A stretch of 64,000 nucleotides of DNA. Origin: JAEUSG01 sp964590225. GTDB taxonomy: Bacteria > Fibrobacterota > OXYB2-FULL-49-7 > JAEUSG01. The stretch lies in contig CAZPWS010000005.1 of assembly GCA_964590225.1 (NCBI GenBank), positions 1 through 64,000 on the forward strand, given 5' to 3'. Position numbers and translations under genes: made by a program. Within the stretch, counting starts at the first letter, position 1; each line of letters opens with the position of its first letter. Below, piece after piece: positions 62,974 to 64,000 of the stretch. Under the pieces are notes generated by a model. It did not search any database. It saw only the letters and a program-made list of their open reading frames with translations, and was not told where the DNA came from.

Positions 62974-64000
62974 ATGAAAACTATAATGATAATGTATGAT
63001 ACTTTGATTCGTCGCCTTTTACCTCCTTATGGATGCAGTTGGGTAAAGGCGCCAAATTTTCAGCGACTGGCCGAAAGGTCGGTTGTTTTCGATAATGCCT
63101 ATGTTGGCAGCATGCCATGTATGCCCGCAAGAAGAGAAATTCACACTGGGAGGTATAATTTTTTACATAGAAGCTGGGGTCCTCTGGAGCCTTTTGACGA
63201 TTCTATGCCAGAATTATTAAAGAAAAACGGTGTTTATTCTCATCTTGTCAGCGATCATTATCATTATTGGGAAGATGGCGGTGCCACATATCATAGCAGA
63301 TACAGTAGTTGGGAAATTTCACGGGGGCAGGAGGGCGATCCGTGGAAAGGCGAAGTGAAAGATCCTGTTATTCCCGATTGTGTTGTCAATCGAAAGGGCA
63401 ATAAATGGCGTCAAGATTGGGTGAATAGGCAATATCTGGAAAAAGAAAAAGATCAGCCGATGGCAAAGACTTTCGCAGCAGGGCTTGAGTTTTTGCGCAA
63501 GAACATAAACGAAGACAACTGGTTTTTGCAGATAGAAACATTTGATCCTCATGAGCCATTCTTTACTCAGGATAAATATAAGGCTCTTTATCCACATAAT
63601 TATAATGGGCGCCATTTTGATTGGCCGGAATATGATATTGTCCGACAGAATAAAGATGAAGTTGACCATTTACGGTACGAGTATGCTGCTCTCTTGAGTA
63701 TGTGTGACGACTATCTTGGGACTATTATTGATTATATGGATAGTAACGATATGTGGCGAGATACCATGCTGATAGTAAACACGGATCATGGCTTTTTGCT
63801 TGGCGAGCATAACTGGTGGGCAAAATCGATAATGCCATTTTATAATGAGATTGCCCATATGCCCCTTTTTATATGGGATCCGCGAAGTGGGATAAAGGGC
63901 GAGAGAAGAGAGGCGCTAGTCCAGACAATTGATCTCGCTCCAACAATTCTCAGCTTTTTTAATGTAGAAATTCCTGCTGACATGCAAGGCCATGATCTTG
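62974..64000 (+). CDS. Sulfatase family protein (type I), partial at the window edge
   Basis: The reading frame is open from the ATG at 62974 to the last base (342 codons). The N-terminal core has APNFQRLAERSVVFDNAYV. The modification motif CMPAR (C49 to R53, CxPxR) is followed by REIHTGRY, and later comes VNTDHGFLLGEHNWWAKS, typical of sulfatases and related alkaline-phosphatase-fold enzymes. The Cys should be converted to formylglycine. No signal peptide is seen, so it may be cytoplasmic. The first metal-ligand motif reads MYDTLI rather than the common DDQ type. Downstream end unknown. Confidence 0.85.
   Translation, partial: MKTIMIMYDTLIRRLLPPYGCSWVKAPNFQRLAERSVVFDNAYVGSMPCMPARREIHTGRYNFLHRSWGPLEPFDDSMPELLKKNGVYSHLVSDHYHYWEDGGATYHSRYSSWEISRGQEGDPWKGEVKDPVIPDCVVNRKGNKWRQDWVNRQYLEKEKDQPMAKTFAAGLEFLRKNINEDNWFLQIETFDPHEPFFTQDKYKALYPHNYNGRHFDWPEYDIVRQNKDEVDHLRYEYAALLSMCDDYLGTIIDYMDSNDMWRDTMLIVNTDHGFLLGEHNWWAKSIMPFYNEIAHMPLFIWDPRSGIKGERREALVQTIDLAPTILSFFNVEIPADMQGHDL

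Overview
The window reads as a chromosomal segment of a Gram-negative, probably anaerobic bacterium of the FCB group, most likely Fibrobacterota or a close relative. The signs are a sodium-pump oxaloacetate decarboxylase, an OmpA protein with thrombospondin type-3 repeats, several exported proteins ending in type IX secretion (T9SS)-like sorting domains, a PorV-like protein and a FapA-like protein. This placement is inference from gene content; no rRNA, tRNA or CRISPR array was recognised. A 100-N gap at 48886-48985 shows that the sequence is a scaffold, probably from short reads.

Layout. 1-393: non-coding, G-rich, strong hairpins. 394-1565 (minus): NlpC/P60-like gene overlapping a secreted hypothetical gene. 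1607-9169 (minus): phosphofructokinase, hisG, oadB-oadA-oadG, HD-GYP protein and two zinc-ribbon proteins. 9269-13653 (plus): OmpA/TSP3 protein, ABC permease and ATPase, secreted unknown. 13656-23452 (minus): gltD, gltB, S41 protease, PIN-PhoH ATPase, double STAS protein. 23565-28739: folC, rdgB, Gfo/Idh oxidoreductase, DegT aminotransferase, HEPN/MNT pair, GIY-YIG protein. 28791-30796: a cassette of about 2 kb between near-identical 98-bp direct repeats. It encodes a secreted formylglycine-enzyme-fold protein whose C-terminus looks like the variable region of a diversity-generating retroelement (DGR), plus a tiny T9SS-sorting protein. 30868-38159 (plus): TPR and beta-propeller proteins followed by a partner-switching module (SpoIIE phosphatase, STAS, RsbW-like kinase) and a FapA-like protein. 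38173-41057: RNA methyltransferase, SUI1 factor, orphan flagellar rod-like protein, and a decayed TatD-ThiF locus.

41211-64000 looks like one surface-polysaccharide and envelope locus. An NtrB/NtrC-type pair (41211-43963) leads a plus-strand block of exported proteins: a beta-barrel, an EF-hand-like coiled coil, a giant Ig-repeat protein carrying the gap, a PorV-like protein and a T9SS-sorted repeat protein. Facing it is a minus-strand run of eight tightly packed genes (62694 down to 53947): rfbF, rfbG, an epimerase, a TPR protein, a cellulose-synthase-like glycosyltransferase, a GH26-like hydrolase, a T9SS-sorted repeat protein and a beta-barrel. A textbook sigma-54 promoter sits before rfbF and a good one before the 45669 gene. 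The NtrC-type regulator is therefore a reasonable candidate controller of both blocks. A partial sulfatase with an intact CxPxR motif runs off the right edge.

The most unusual items are the DGR-like variable cassette between direct repeats, the sigma-54-linked polysaccharide locus, the exact 55-bp overlap flanking the assembly gap, and the TatD-ThiF pseudogene.
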